Translations under genes and position numbers: made by a program
Notes under the pieces: model-generated
Told to the model about the DNA's origin: nothing
Database searches by the model: none
The model's input: the letters and a program-made list of their open reading frames with translations, nothing else
Assembly (NCBI RefSeq): GCF_006334925.1
Contig: NZ_VDHJ01000010.1
Coordinates: 62,001-126,000, forward strand
DNA: 64,000 bases
Reading direction: 5' to 3'
Source of the DNA: Corynebacterium tapiri
GTDB taxonomy: Bacteria; Actinomycetota; Actinomycetes; Mycobacteriales; Mycobacteriaceae
Shown here: positions 8,740 through 20,500 of the stretch, piece by piece
How the letters are laid out: each line of letters starts with the position of its first letter
Position numbering within the stretch: the stretch's first letter is position 1

Positions 8740-10014
8740 TTAGTCGCGTGTGTGCCCGGTTCCTTCCAGGATCCACTTGGTCGAGGTCAGCTCCGGAAGC
8801 GCCATGGGGCCGCGCGCGTGCAACTTCTGGGTGGAAATTCCGATCTCGGCTCCCATTCCGTAGACCTCGCCGTCCGTGAACGCCGTGGACGCGTTGATCA
8901 TCACGGTGGCAGAATCGACGCGGTCCGCAAACGTGCGGCATGTATAGGCGTTCAGCGAGGCGATGCCCTCGGTGTGCCCGGTGCTATATCGAGCGATGTG
9001 TTCGATTGCCCCCTCGACGCCGTCTACCAGCGCGATTGCGATGTCGAAGGAGAGGTACTCATCGGTCCAGTCCTCCTCCGTGGCCTCAACGATTCCCTCG
9101 ACACCCAGGTGCGCGAGCTGCGCAGTATCACCGTGCAGGGTGACTCCCGCTTCCTGTAGGGCACGCGCGATGCGGGTTTGGGATTCGGTGGGCAGAGCGG
9201 CGTCGATAAGCACCGTCTCCGTCGCGTTGCACACCGAGCAGCGGCGAGTCTTGCCGTTGAGCAGCATGGCAATCGCGGACTCAAGCTCGGCGTCGCGGTC
9301 GATAAAGAAATGGCAATTGCCCGTTCCCGTCTCGATCGCCGGCACCGTAGCCCCCGTGACCACGGCCTCGATCAAACGCGCACCGCCTCGGGGAATGATC
9401 ACGTCCACCAGGCCGCGCGCGGTGATCAGCTCGGTGACGGAGTCATGGGTCTCGCACGGCAGCAACTGCACGGTTTCGCGGGGTAGATCGAAGCGCGTGA
9501 CGACGTCCTGCAGCACCGCCACCAAGGTGGCATTCGAGTTTTTCGCCGACTTCGATCCACGCAGCAGCGGCACATTGCCAGACTTTAAAGCGAGGCCGAA
9601 GGCATCCACCGTGACATTCGGGCGCGCCTCGTAGACCATGCCCATCACACCCAACGGCACGCGCACCTGCTTCATGGTCATGCCGTTGCCCATGTCGCGA
9701 CCGGTTAGCACCTCACCCACCGGATCCGCCAGCGCGGCGACCTGGCGCAGGCCACCCGCAATACCGGCAATGCGTTCTGCATCCAAGCGCAGACGATCAA
9801 CCAGGGAATCACTCATGCCCGCGGCCTTGCCGGCCTCGATGTCGAGTGCATTGGCGGCCAGGATCTCGTCGGTGCGGGCAACAAGTTCGGCGGCAGCAGC
9901 CTGGAGGATCTCGTTCTTGGTGCTCGTCGGTAAGATCGCCAGCTGGGGTGCTACGGCCTTGGCCGCCTTTGCCATGTCGCGAACGGATGCAGTCGGAGTC
10001 TCAGGTGCAATCAT
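8740..10014 (-). CDS. proA: Gamma-glutamyl phosphate reductase
   Basis: A 424-residue aldehyde-dehydrogenase-fold enzyme that reduces glutamyl-5-phosphate in proline synthesis. Landmarks are VPLGVMGMVYEARPNVTVDA, LRGSKSAKNSN, the catalytic cysteine in KTRRCSVCNATE and the C-terminal MGAEIGISTQKLHARGPM. Length is typical. It follows proB and the hydroxyacid dehydrogenase gene, so the two proline genes flank one oxidoreductase, an arrangement common in corynebacteria. Confidence 0.97.
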   Translation of the reverse strand: MIAPETPTASVRDMAKAAKAVAPQLAILPTSTKNEILQAAAAELVARTDEILAANALDIEAGKAAGMSDSLVDRLRLDAERIAGIAGGLRQVAALADPVGEVLTGRDMGNGMTMKQVRVPLGVMGMVYEARPNVTVDAFGLALKSGNVPLLRGSKSAKNSNATLVAVLQDVVTRFDLPRETVQLLPCETHDSVTELITARGLVDVIIPRGGARLIEAVVTGATVPAIETGTGNCHFFIDRDAELESAIAMLLNGKTRRCSVCNATETVLIDAALPTESQTRIARALQEAGVTLHGDTAQLAHLGVEGIVEATEEDWTDEYLSFDIAIALVDGVEGAIEHIARYSTGHTEGIASLNAYTCRTFADRVDSATVMINASTAFTDGEVYGMGAEIGISTQKLHARGPMALPELTSTKWILEGTGHTRD

Positions 10015-10032
10015 GCTGCCCGAGTTTAGTGA

Positions 10033-10947
10033 TTAATACCCAGCTTGAGCGTCCACCTCGGTAGGCATGCGCTCTCCGCGTGCGCAGGCGTCAGCGTTGC
10101 TCACGATGACCGGGCCGATGAGCTCCTTGGCAATGTTCGCTGGCGCCGCGATGTGCGGACTGATGAGCACATTGTCCATGGCCCACAGGGGATGGCCCTG
10201 CGGCAAAGGCTCCGGGTCTGTCACATCCATGGCGGCACCGCCAATGCTGCCGGAGTTTAACGCCTGGACCAGGGCGTCGGTGTCCACCAGCGGGCCGCGC
10301 CCCACATTGACCAGCAGGCTGTCTTCCGGCATGAGCTCGAGTTCCTGGGTAGAGATCATGTGCCGCGTCTGCTCCGTCAGCGGCGTCGTCAGCACGACAA
10401 CGTCTGCCTTGGGCAGCTCATCGTGCAGGTGCTCGATCGTGCGTACCTGGCCGGCGCCCTCGACTGGGTTTCCGGAGCGGTTGAGCACCGTGGTGGTGAC
10501 GTCGAAGGGCTTCAGGAGCGTGATGAGCTCGCGCGCGATTCCGCCGCCACCGATTAGCAGCACGCGCTTGCCATTGAAGAGCCAGTTTTGGCGATGCGAA
10601 ATTTCCCGGCGCGCAAAGTCGTCGTTACGCGCGGGAATCTTAAACAGGTGCATCTGCCCGATGATCAGACCGAGGGCGACCTCGGCGACCGGCTTGCCGT
10701 ACACTCCGCCGGCGTTGGTCCAGCGAACAGAGTCATCCAGGACTCCGGCCTCGATCAGGTGCTCAACTCCTGCGAAGGTGTACTGGACGAACTCGATACC
10801 TTCAGGAAGGGTGCTTGGGAATTCATCCGGTCCACCGCTAAATACGAGGAATTCGGCGTCCTCGAGCGATTCTGTGTAGGAGTGTCCGCCGGCTTCCACT
10901 TCGGCGATGACCTTGGGCCAGGGCTTGGGCAGCATAGTGAACTTCAT
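10033..10947 (-). CDS. D-isomer-specific 2-hydroxyacid dehydrogenase
   Basis: A 304-residue NAD-dependent dehydrogenase. The Rossmann motif is RVLLIGGGGIARELI, the catalytic arginine region is LLVNVGRGPLVDTDAL, the acidic residue follows in DVTDPEPLPQGHPLW, and the catalytic histidine is in ISPHIAAP. The substrate is not predictable. Corynebacteria keep a gene like this between proB and proA; no link to proline synthesis is established by the sequence. Confidence 0.9.
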   Translation of the reverse strand: MKFTMLPKPWPKVIAEVEAGGHSYTESLEDAEFLVFSGGPDEFPSTLPEGIEFVQYTFAGVEHLIEAGVLDDSVRWTNAGGVYGKPVAEVALGLIIGQMHLFKIPARNDDFARREISHRQNWLFNGKRVLLIGGGGIARELITLLKPFDVTTTVLNRSGNPVEGAGQVRTIEHLHDELPKADVVVLTTPLTEQTRHMISTQELELMPEDSLLVNVGRGPLVDTDALVQALNSGSIGGAAMDVTDPEPLPQGHPLWAMDNVLISPHIAAPANIAKELIGPVIVSNADACARGERMPTEVDAQAGY

Positions 10948-10971
10948 GCCTGCCCAGACTACCCACCTCGG

Positions 10972-12105
10972 CTACAGCCGGGAGGCCCAATTGGACAGGT
11001 AATCGGCGTGAATAACCGGTCGGCGCAGGTCCTCTGGCAGGTCGTCGGAACGCTTGCCCAGCATGGAGCGCAGGACGCGGGAGTCGTATCCCACCTCGCC
11101 GCGGCCAATGGACTCCCCATTGGGGCCGATGATCTCCACGATGTCGCCAGCATGGAATTCACCATCGACGTCCGTCACACCCACCGGCAGCAAGGACGAC
11201 CCGCCGGAGGTCACCGCTGTCATCGCACCGAGGTCGATGCGCAACACGCCCTCGGCATCTGCGGCATAGAGGGCCCAAAACTTCCAGGCGCTTAAGCGCT
11301 TGTCCGGGCGCGGGTGGAAAACAGTTCCCACCGAGGCATCCTCTAGGGCACGTTCCACATTCTCTGAGGAGGTCAGCAGCACCGGCACTCCCCCGCGGGC
11401 TGCCAGGCGAGCGGCCGAGACCTTAGCGGCCATGCCACCCGTGCCCAGCGCTCCGCCTCCACCAGCGACCACGCCGTCGAGGTCATGGCCGGTGCGGACC
11501 TCGGAGATAAAACGTGCCGTGGGATCGGACGGATTGCGGTCGTAGAGCCCGTCCACGTCGGAGAGCAGGATGAGCGCATCCGCTGCGATGAGGTGCGCGA
11601 CGATGGCGGCCAGGCGGTCGTTATCGCCGAAGCGCATCTCGCTGGTGGCCACCGTGTCATTCTCATTCACGATGGGCACAGCCTGCATGGAACGCAGACG
11701 CTCGATGGTGCGCTGAGCGTTGCGCGTGCGCTCGCGCGAACCAGCGTCCGAGGCGGTCAGCAGCAGCTGAGCGGTCGTGCGATCGAAGCGCCCAAAGGAC
11801 TCGGCCCACTGCGCGGCCAGTTGTACCTGCCCCACCGCTGCCGAGGCCTGCTTGGCGGCCAACTCCTGTGGGCGTTGCCGAAACCCCAGGGATCCAAAGC
11901 CGGTGGCCACTGCTCCGGAAGAGACCACCGTGACGTCGCCTCCCCTGGCCATGCGCTTTTCCAGGGCCTCGACGTAGTGGTCGATGCGCACGCGGTCCAC
12001 TCCCCCAGCAGGCTTGCTGACGGCTGAGGAACCGAACTTGACCACGATGCGCTTGGCATGGCGAATCTGCTTGCGCAGCTGGTCGTCGGAAAGAAAATCT
12101 TCCAT
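10972..12105 (-). CDS. proB: Glutamate 5-kinase
   Basis: A 377-residue enzyme with an N-terminal amino-acid-kinase domain ([16 protein letters not shown]; then [21 protein letters not shown]; and [19 protein letters not shown]) and a C-terminal PUA domain from about residue 285. It phosphorylates glutamate, the first and feedback-controlled step of proline synthesis. The long form with a PUA domain is the usual bacterial one. Nine bases separate it from the obgE stop, so the two genes are co-transcribed. Confidence 0.97.
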   Translation of the reverse strand: MEDFLSDDQLRKQIRHAKRIVVKFGSSAVSKPAGGVDRVRIDHYVEALEKRMARGGDVTVVSSGAVATGFGSLGFRQRPQELAAKQASAAVGQVQLAAQWAESFGRFDRTTAQLLLTASDAGSRERTRNAQRTIERLRSMQAVPIVNENDTVATSEMRFGDNDRLAAIVAHLIAADALILLSDVDGLYDRNPSDPTARFISEVRTGHDLDGVVAGGGGALGTGGMAAKVSAARLAARGGVPVLLTSSENVERALEDASVGTVFHPRPDKRLSAWKFWALYAADAEGVLRIDLGAMTAVTSGGSSLLPVGVTDVDGEFHAGDIVEIIGPNGESIGRGEVGYDSRVLRSMLGKRSDDLPEDLRRPVIHADYLSNWASRL

Positions 12106-12114
12106 CGCTTCCGG

Positions 12115-13632
12115 CTATCCCTGCCAGCGCTCCCGATCGGCCTGCTGGCCGTCGCCGTAGTCGTACTCGTCGATAAGTCCGCGGCGAGCCTGGGAGGCGC
12201 GCTTGCGCTCCGCGGCAGAGGCACGCGAGGTGCCACCCAGGCGGGCATCCTGACCGCGGCCGGCCAGCGTGGGGTCGCCGCCACCGCTCATTGGCTCCCA
12301 CTCGAAGGAGATCTCGCCGATGGTCACGGTCGCGCCCTCGACGGCGCCGGCCTTGAACAGCTCGTCCTCCACGCCGAGGCGGTTAAGACGGTCTGCCAAA
12401 AAGCCCACGGCCTCATCGTTTTCAAAGTCGGTCTGCTTGATCCAGCGCTCCACCTTGCGGCCCTGCACAAGGAAGCCACCGGGGACCTCAAGGTCTGGCT
12501 GGACGGTGAAGTCGGGCTCCTTAGCGGCCTTCTTGGCTCCCACCGCTGCGGGTCGAATGACCTGGTGCTCCTGGTCCGCCTTCACCTTGGGAATCCGCTT
12601 GCGCGCCTGGGCCACCTTCTCCAGCAGCGCGTACTTAAGCGAATCTAGCCCCTGACGCGCCACGGTGGAGACGATGAAGACCGGCCAGCCGAAGGCCTCC
12701 TCCAGGTCAGCCTTCACAAACTCAGCAAGCTCGGCAGCCTCGGGCACATCCGCCTTGTTCAGGACGATGACGCGCGGGCGCTCCCGCAGGTCCCCCAGGC
12801 CGGTGTCACTCTCCAGGGCATCCTGGTAGGCAGCCAGCTCAGTCTCGAGGGCTTCAATGTCGCTCTGGGGATCGCGCCCCGGCTCGATGGTGGCCGTATC
12901 CACGATGTGTGCCAGCACCGCGGTGCGCTCGATGTGGCGCAGGAAGTCCAGGCCCAGACCCTTGCCCTGCGAGGCACCGGGGATGAGGCCCGGCACGTCA
13001 GCGATGGTGAAGGAGGTCTCACCCATATCCACCACACCCAGGTTGGGCTGCAGCGTGGTGAAGGGGTAGTCGGCGATCTTGGGTTTTGCTGCAGACAGCA
13101 CCGAGATCAAGGACGACTTACCTGCGGAGGGAAAACCCAGCAGGCCAACGTCAGCCATGGATTTCAGCTCCAGGATGAGGTCGTGCGCCTGGCCTTCCTC
13201 GCCCTTGAGCGCGAAGCCGGGTGCCTTGCGCTTGGCAGAGGCCAGTGCAGCATTGCCCAGGCCGCCGAAGCCACCCTCGGCAGCCAGAAAGCGGGTGCCG
13301 GGGACGGTCAGGTCTGCCAGGGTTTCGCCCTTGGCATTGCGCACGACGGTGCCGACGGGCACCTCAAGCACCAGGTCCTCACCACGCGCACCGTGGCGGT
13401 TGTTGCCCTCGCCATTTCCACCTCGGCCCGCCTTCATGTGCGGCCGGTAGTGGAAGTCCAGCAGGGTGTGCACCTGGGGTGAGACCTCGAACAGGATGTC
13501 TCCACCGTGGCCACCGTTGCCGCCGTCGGGCCCACCGAGGGGCTTGAACTTTTCGCGGTGCACCGAGGCACAACCGTGCCCGCCGTCGCCTGCTTGCAGG
13601 TGCAGTACCGTGCGGTCAACGAATTGTGCCAT
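12115..13632 (-). CDS. obgE: GTPase ObgE/CgtA
   Basis: A 505-residue ribosome-assembly GTPase. The glycine-rich Obg domain covers residues 1-160 ([28 protein letters not shown]), the P-loop GFPSAGKSS is at 166-174, [16 protein letters not shown] is switch [11 protein letters not shown] is the guanine motif, and an OCT domain follows from about 360. The last 50 residues ([18 protein letters not shown] onward) are an actinobacterial-type basic tail. GGGGGAG lies five bases upstream of the ATG. Only 29 bases separate it from the pilus sortase gene upstream; rpmA, its normal neighbour, is 15 kb away. Confidence 0.96.
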   Translation of the reverse strand: MAQFVDRTVLHLQAGDGGHGCASVHREKFKPLGGPDGGNGGHGGDILFEVSPQVHTLLDFHYRPHMKAGRGGNGEGNNRHGARGEDLVLEVPVGTVVRNAKGETLADLTVPGTRFLAAEGGFGGLGNAALASAKRKAPGFALKGEEGQAHDLILELKSMADVGLLGFPSAGKSSLISVLSAAKPKIADYPFTTLQPNLGVVDMGETSFTIADVPGLIPGASQGKGLGLDFLRHIERTAVLAHIVDTATIEPGRDPQSDIEALETELAAYQDALESDTGLGDLRERPRVIVLNKADVPEAAELAEFVKADLEEAFGWPVFIVSTVARQGLDSLKYALLEKVAQARKRIPKVKADQEHQVIRPAAVGAKKAAKEPDFTVQPDLEVPGGFLVQGRKVERWIKQTDFENDEAVGFLADRLNRLGVEDELFKAGAVEGATVTIGEISFEWEPMSGGGDPTLAGRGQDARLGGTSRASAAERKRASQARRGLIDEYDYGDGQQADRERWQG

Positions 13633-13661
13633 GGCTACTCCCCCAAAATTGAGTTGGATTC

Positions 13662-14555
13662 TTACGTAGTCGAAAGACTATCAGCAGCCTTGGCCGCAGC
13701 CGCTTTCCTGCGTGCCCGACGCCGCCACTCCATCACCAGGATGACCAGTAGTGCCAGCACCAGCACGATAAGAATGCCCTTCATCCACCAGCTCAACGTA
13801 ATTCCGCCGGCCATGTCGGTGTTCTCTGACGCAGTGGGCTCGACGCGCTCCAGGGTGACCAAAAGGCGATCGGTATTGATGCCATAGGGCGTACACGTCA
13901 CCAGCGTCATCTTGTCTTTGCCCGGCTCGTAGGTAACCGACTCATAGTCGAACGGCCCCACGACCACCTTGCTGGTCATCTTGTACGTCAAGCGCTGACC
14001 CATCACGTCCACGATCGCGATGTCGCCGTTTTTCAGCTTGGGCAGCTCGTCGAACATCGAGGCATTCACCATGCCGGTGTGCGCGGAGATCACGGTATTA
14101 GTTCCCGGGCCTCCCACCGGCAGCGAGGAACCAAACATGTGGCCGGCGCCCTCATATAGGACCTCGGACCGGGTGGTGTGAAAGACCGGCAGGTCAACGT
14201 TGATCGCGGGGATGCTGATGCGCGCCATCACGCCTTTGGTCTCCGGGGCGTCGAGGGTCTTCATGTACTCCTCAAAGCCCGGTGTCGAAGGCTCCGGAGG
14301 GGCCGCGTGATGCCCGGTCTTTTGCAGCTGGTCGTTGTAGGCCCGCGCCTCCGCCAGGTACTGCTCTCGCAGGCCAGGCGGATCGATCGTGGCGACGGAT
14401 TCCGCGTAGTACCGCGCCTGCTTCTCCAACTGGTGGTCGTTATAGATCGTGGCGACGATCGGGTACAGCAGCAGCAACGTGCCCGCCAGGATCAGCAGCC
14501 AGGGCTTCTTCTTGCGCCGCGGCGCCCGGCGTGGCGTTGCTACTGCATGACTCAC
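13662..14555 (-). CDS. Class C sortase without the usual lid motif
   Basis: A 297-residue transpeptidase with an N-terminal membrane helix (18-37), an extracellular catalytic domain and a C-terminal membrane helix (about 252-273), the topology of pilus-specific class C sortases. The catalytic residues are H159 (ISAHTGM), C221 (TLVTCTPYG) and R230. The region that should carry the DP-aromatic lid (residues 80-105) contains no such motif. The GTG start overlaps the leader of its own ribosome binding site, AGGAG nine bases upstream, which lies in the last codons of the tip gene, so it is coupled to it. It could be specialised for adding the tip or base subunit or for wall attachment. Confidence 0.88.
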   Translation of the reverse strand: MSHAVATPRRAPRRKKKPWLLILAGTLLLLYPIVATIYNDHQLEKQARYYAESVATIDPPGLREQYLAEARAYNDQLQKTGHHAAPPEPSTPGFEEYMKTLDAPETKGVMARISIPAINVDLPVFHTTRSEVLYEGAGHMFGSSLPVGGPGTNTVISAHTGMVNASMFDELPKLKNGDIAIVDVMGQRLTYKMTSKVVVGPFDYESVTYEPGKDKMTLVTCTPYGINTDRLLVTLERVEPTASENTDMAGGITLSWWMKGILIVLVLALLVILVMEWRRRARRKAAAAKAADSLSTT

Positions 14556-14561
14556 TCGGAT

Positions 14562-17500
14562 CTACTCCTCCTCTTGGATGTCCTCGTCAGTGTCCTCATC
14601 TCGACCACGGAGGTAGGACCACAAGCCCAGGCCCAAAGCGATCAGACCCAGCAGGATAACCCACACCAGTGTCTGCACGCCGGTGTCTGGCAGCATCCAG
14701 CCCAGGATTCCCGTGGGGCGGATAGCACCATACGTGTCCTCGGCCGTCAGCTGCGAGGTACCCGCAACCGCGGTGACACCCACCGTGCCCTTGTAGGAGT
14801 AGTGCTGGTCAGCCGGGACGTCGATAGGCACCGTGAACGTGCACTCGTGCGTTTCCTTCGGCTCGAGCTCCGGCACCTGGCACACCTTCGACGGGATCGT
14901 GCCCTGCGCATCCACGACAAACTCTTGTCCATTGGCCCGGATGGTCTTGCCCGCCAGCTCCTTCTCCGTGATGGCGACGTCCTTGGCAGACATCGCACCG
15001 GTGTTCTTGATGCGGTAGGTGAACTGCATCTCGGTGGCGTCGTCCGGCAACACGGCGGTGTCGGCGACGGCTCCGGTGATCGCGCTGATCGGCGCGCCCT
15101 TGATGTGCTTATCGACGCTGATACCCGGGTAGGAGTTCAGCAAGGTCACAGCCCACTTCGGGCCTTCGGTGGAGTTATCTGAGGCCTGCGCCACCGGCTT
15201 GACCGCCAGGTCGACGCTTTGCTCGGTAGAACCCGTCTGCTGATTCTTGACCGTGACATCCTGCAGAAGTTCACCGGTCTCAGCGACCGTCAACACTGGG
15301 TCTGCCTTATCGATTCCATCGGAGGTTTCGACGATGTTGCAATCCTGGTCGACAGGTATGCCGTCCATCTTGGCCGAGGTTCCCGCGCGCAGGGTCACTC
15401 CCTCCGGGGAGGCGAAGCACTCCGACGTGAAGTGGAACTCTCCGCCCTTGCCGGCTTCACCTGCTACTCGCTTGCCCAGGGTCAGCGTCACGGTGTCACG
15501 CAGGTGCGTGGCCTCAGAGCCGACCATGTATGCGGGTGCGATCTCTGCCGAGACCACGTCCACCGGCACGTTGAACGTGAACGTGTTGTTCTTCATGCCC
15601 GGGGTGACTTCGTTCGGGGCGTAGTCGGTGCCAGCTCGCTTCGGATTGCCTTCCACAGCGGTGCCTTCTCGCCACACACCAAATTGGACGAACGGAGAGC
15701 GGCTGCCACTGGTCCACTCGAGGACGGTGCGGGGGTCAAGCGCAGAACCGCTCAGCGTAACTTCACAGTCCACGCCGACGGGCAGCATGACTGTGCCTGC
15801 TCGGGTAGGTGCCGACTTGCTGGTGATATCCGAGGTCGTTGTACCGGCTGCTGCACTTACCGTCAGTTCGGCCTTGGTCTGGGCGCCGTCCTTACAGGTG
15901 AAGTTGTAAGTGTAATCACCGGTCAGCCCCTTGAGATAGCCATCTTGCATCGGGGCTACTGCTACCGCCACTTTGCGGTGATCGTAGACGTTGCGGAACT
16001 CCCACACATCCACGGCAGGACGCGGCTGCACCTTCTTGGTGACCTGCTTCTCAGGCTCAACCCGCCACGTCAGCTGCTTGGGCACCTGCGGTTCTTGTTC
16101 CGTGAACGTGCACTCGGTTCCCACAGGCATGTCCGCCAGCGGAGACTCGAAGCGGTACCGCTGCTTTCCGTCCTGCGTAGTGCCCTCCTTCTTGAACTGC
16201 GCCCACTGAAGGGTCTCGGGCAGGTAGGTCGGCTGCTTCGTCGTGTCGTTGGTGTAACCGACCTGCGCAGTCTGGAAGCCCACTGCACGGCAGGTGTAAC
16301 CAAACTTGAATTGGTAGTCGTCTCCGAGGAGCTTGCTGTCCTTTTCGTCGATCACCACTTCCTTGGCCAACTGCACCGGAGCCAGGTCGTACTGGTAGTG
16401 GTTGGTCAGAGTCAGCGTGGTGGTCGGTTTTCCGTCACGCGAGGGCGTGGTCTGGAAAGTCTGCGACGTCGTCGAGCCGTCGGCAAGATCAGTGTCTTTA
16501 AACGTTGTGCCGTCGTTTCGAGTGACAACCCAGTCGATGTACTCAGGCCGAACCGTTGCTTCGACCCCACCATTGTTGAGGCTGAGCTTGAGCTCGCCGA
16601 ATTTATCGCCGGTGATCTGGCAATCGGCGCCCACCGGAATCTTGGTGAAGGTTCCCTTGCCTGGGCCCGTGATCGTCGTGTTAAACGTTCCGATCTCTGA
16701 GCCCGGGGTGTTCGCATCCGTTTGCGGATCGCGGCACACCATGGAGAAGTTGTGCGTGTAGTACGGAATCTTCTGACCAGCGGCGGCGTAATCACCCTGA
16801 ACGTTTGCCGGCAGAGACGCGACCTTGTCCACCACCACGTCCGTGAGCACGCGGGAGTAGGTGTTGGTGAAGGTCACCTTGGTGTTCTCGCCAGTGATAG
16901 TGAAGTCTTGCTTGCCGACGCTGGCAGCCTGATCGTTAACACCTACCTCTTGCTTGAGGGAGATTCCATCGTCGGTAGCGACGATGTCCTCGGAAGCAGT
17001 ACAGCGAGCGCCAAGGCGAATGCTGTCACGCAAAACGATATGGCCGTCGTGCTTGACCACACCGGTTGCGGTGATCGGGGTGGACTCTCCCGGTGGTGTA
17101 CAGATCAGCTTGACCGAGAAATCACGGCTCCGCTTGGCATCCTTACGGGCCTGCGAAATGTATTGCGCGGTCTCCGGGTCGAAGGCGACCTGCTTGGTTG
17201 CGGTGACCTTGCCGTAGACATAGTCGTAATTCGGCGAGATTGTGACCTGAGAGTTGTCTGAAATAGTGAATTTACTGGTCACCTTGTCGGACCCGTTGAA
17301 CTCAGCGGCAGGACTCGAGCCATTATCCACTGTGACCTGGCGCTTAATGGGGAAACGTGTTCCCCCAGCCTCGCGGGTGAGCGGATCGGTGCTCGTCTCT
17401 GTCAATGTGCAGGAACTTCCCTTAGGCAGATCACTCGCAGGGATTTGGGTCGACTCACCCGGGGCAAGAGTGATCGTCTTGGTGTAGTTCATACCCGCCA

Positions 17501-20500
17501 GTTGGGCAGCCTGGTACGCCACGGGCTGCGCAGTATCGGTCGGCTGGTTGGTCTCGGTTGGCGTAGGAGTTGGCGATGGCTGTGTGCCACCGGTAGTTCC
17601 ATCTGCAGCGCGCGGCGCGGTCTGCGGCATAGGGGCAGCAGGGGCAGGGGCCGTTGGGAGCGTGCACACTAGCGAATAAGTCATCGGCTGCGCGAGCGTA
17701 GGCATGTTCGTTGGGCGGTGATTAATGGTCAGCCCCTGCCCCAGCGGAACAAAGGTGTTAGTGATCGTCACCGGGGTGTTAGCCGCCGCGATTTTCAGCG
17801 ACTTCGAACCGGCATCAGTAGACCACTGCACGCCCGCGGGAACATCCTTTGGCGTCGGTTCGCTGAACGTACAGGTGTTGCCATAGGGCACTCCCATGGC
17901 GCCGTTTTGGTCGTTAATCTGGTTGGCGTTGACCCCGGAGGGGGCGTTGGGGTCAGAGTAGGTCAGACGAATGGTCTGCCCGGTGGTGATCTGGGCAGTT
18001 CCTTTAAGCTGAACGGGAGTCACGACTCCGTTGACAACCACAGATCGTTGGCCACAGGTGAAGTTGACCGTAAAGGTTGAGGGAACGTTTTGAGCGGTTC
18101 CCGCAACGACCTTTGTCAGCGAGACTGTTCCCAGCTGAGTGGAATAGGAGTTACGGACAACTACGCGGTTCTGCCCCGGCAACGTGGCGTTGGAGACGGT
18201 CAGGACGGGTTTTGTCTTGGCGTCATTGTTTGGCAGAGCCGTCGTCGCACCAGTGCCGTTGGTGGCTGCCACGACGGTAGCGTCCAGCTTGAGCCCGGCG
18301 ATGTCAGGTGCACTCTGCTCCCAAACTTTGCACTGAGCTCCCACCGGAACTGCCGGGATTTTTGCAATTTGCTTGCCCGAGGCTAGCGTGCTGATGTCCA
18401 CCGTTCCGGTCTTGGGCGCGACTGCGGAATTGTTAGGAACCGCGCACTCGTACTGAGCACGGAACGTGGCATCGGACAGCAGTGGAGATCCAGCCGCTGG
18501 TCCAGCTAACTCCTTGACGACCTCCACGTCGCGAGCCTGGTAAGAGTAGGAGGCTTCAATGTTAATTGTGGCCTGGGTTGTCCGGTCCGCGATGGAGAAC
18601 TTGTACGTGTTAACGGGGCTTGCCTGCTCCGCAATTGGCGCGCCCTGCAAGGTGACTTTGCGGCCATCGAAGGTGTACTTATCGGATTCTGCGTTGCTCA
18701 GACCAGTCTTGGGCGTCAACACACAGTCCGTAGCCACGGGGACGCCCTTGAGCACGTTGCTGCCCGAGGCTGTCGTGGTGCCATTGAGTGTGAGAGTCAC
18801 CTCGCGCACGTAGTTCGCTCCCGTGCAACGGACTTCGAACACATAGTCTCGAGGCTTGGTCATCGCGGCCACGGGTGGACCAAGAATGGTTTTATTAATC
18901 GTCAGATCGGCCGTTCGTTGGTCGTACTTGTTGGTAGCTCCGACGACGTTTGAGCCATTGTTGAGGCGCAACGTCGTCGAGCGCACGCCGTTTTGATCTG
19001 GCTGAGACATGGTTCCGGAGCTCCACTGGACGTCGAGCGCATTGCCGGGCTGCGCAGGCGGGACCTGCTTGCCGGTGTTATCGGTAAAGCCCTCAGTCAC
19101 GGTGCACTCGGCGCCGGCCGGGAGATTATTGATCGTTTGCGTTCCGCCAGCAGCCAGGCGAGCAGTTCCAGAGAGCTTGACCTGTGGGTACGCAGCGGCA
19201 AAGGTGCTGGGGTCCTTGCACACATAGTTCAGATCGAACTGACGGAGACGAAGCTCCTGCGAGTTCTGTGCCGAGCCGGTGACCTGCTTGTTCAGGGTTA
19301 GTGAGGCAGGGGTGAACTTCGCTCGCCAGCTAACGTCACAATCGGCGATCAGGTTATCCGGATTGGTTACACCGAGCACCGATTCACCACTGGTGGTGTG
19401 GTCTGACAGAGTGAAGCCAGCCGGGACATTTCCGGGCTCGATGGTGGTAGTGGTGCTGCCGATCGTGCACTGCCAGCGGGGCTGGTAGCGCCCGCCGATA
19501 ACCTGCGGAGACAGAGAGCCGTTGGAGGCCTTAGACCTGAACAGCTGCGTATCTGTCGCCTTCATATCACGATTGACCTGGCGAACCACGGGAGTGTAGT
19601 TGTTGTTCTGATACGGCAGGTTGGTCACCGCATCGCCAGACTTCAGGGCCATGGAAAAGTTGAACTGTGTAGCACTGCCGGTCACATTGCGCTCGAACGT
19701 GGTGTCGGGCTGGGTAACGCTTCCGGTCATGCGGCCCATGGGGATGCCGATGGCGAAGGCCTGGCGGCCCTTGGAAGACCAGGTGGTGGTCTGGAAGCGC
19801 GTCGGCGACGGGCTGGATACTAGGTACGTACCAACGTTTCCCGACGTACGTCCGCCGCCAGAGACTTGGTCCGGAGTATTTTTCCCGTATACCCAACAAA
19901 TGAAGTCTTTCGCAGCTGGTGGCTGAGGTGAATACGATCCCCACTGCTCTTGTCCTGGACCCATTCCGCGCTCACACGTGCGGTAACCGCTCGGAATGAC
20001 TGGGGTGTCGATGTCAACATTGCCAGGTGAGGCGTCGAACTGCAGGCGCTCACCGTAGTCCTCGTAGCCATCGGTGCTCTCGGCATCGGCTCCAGCAATG
20101 CGGTAGTCAGTGACCGGGTTGCCATTAGGGTCGGTGATCTTGATGTCCGTCATGGTGAACTCGTAGCCACGACGATCCAGATTGGAGTGGTCGGTTTCCA
20201 CGACGGTCTGCATGGAGCTAGCAGCGTTCTTGACCCACACATCCATGCCATTGGCAATGCGACCGAAGACACCCGCGCTGGCGTTGGTTGCCGCGTTGGC
20301 GCCGACGACCAGGCCGCCAGTGTTGTTGCGGCCACCATAAGTATTGAGCTTCAATGTGTACGTCAACGTGTAGGGCCCCAGGCGGTGGGTGCGCGTGCGC
20401 AGCGAGTAATCCAGCGACGTTGTGCCGAGGAACCCGGAAGTGGTGGGCACGAAATCTTCCATCGACAACCAGCAGATCTGACCCATATCTCCAGGAGCCT

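Noticed and set aside
15219..16700. A 493-codon frame opposite the giant surface protein, plus further long frames at 14178-15182 and 20187-21206
   Set aside because: All lie antisense to the tip and minor pilin genes, which have signal peptides, repeats and sorting signals; the antisense frames have none.
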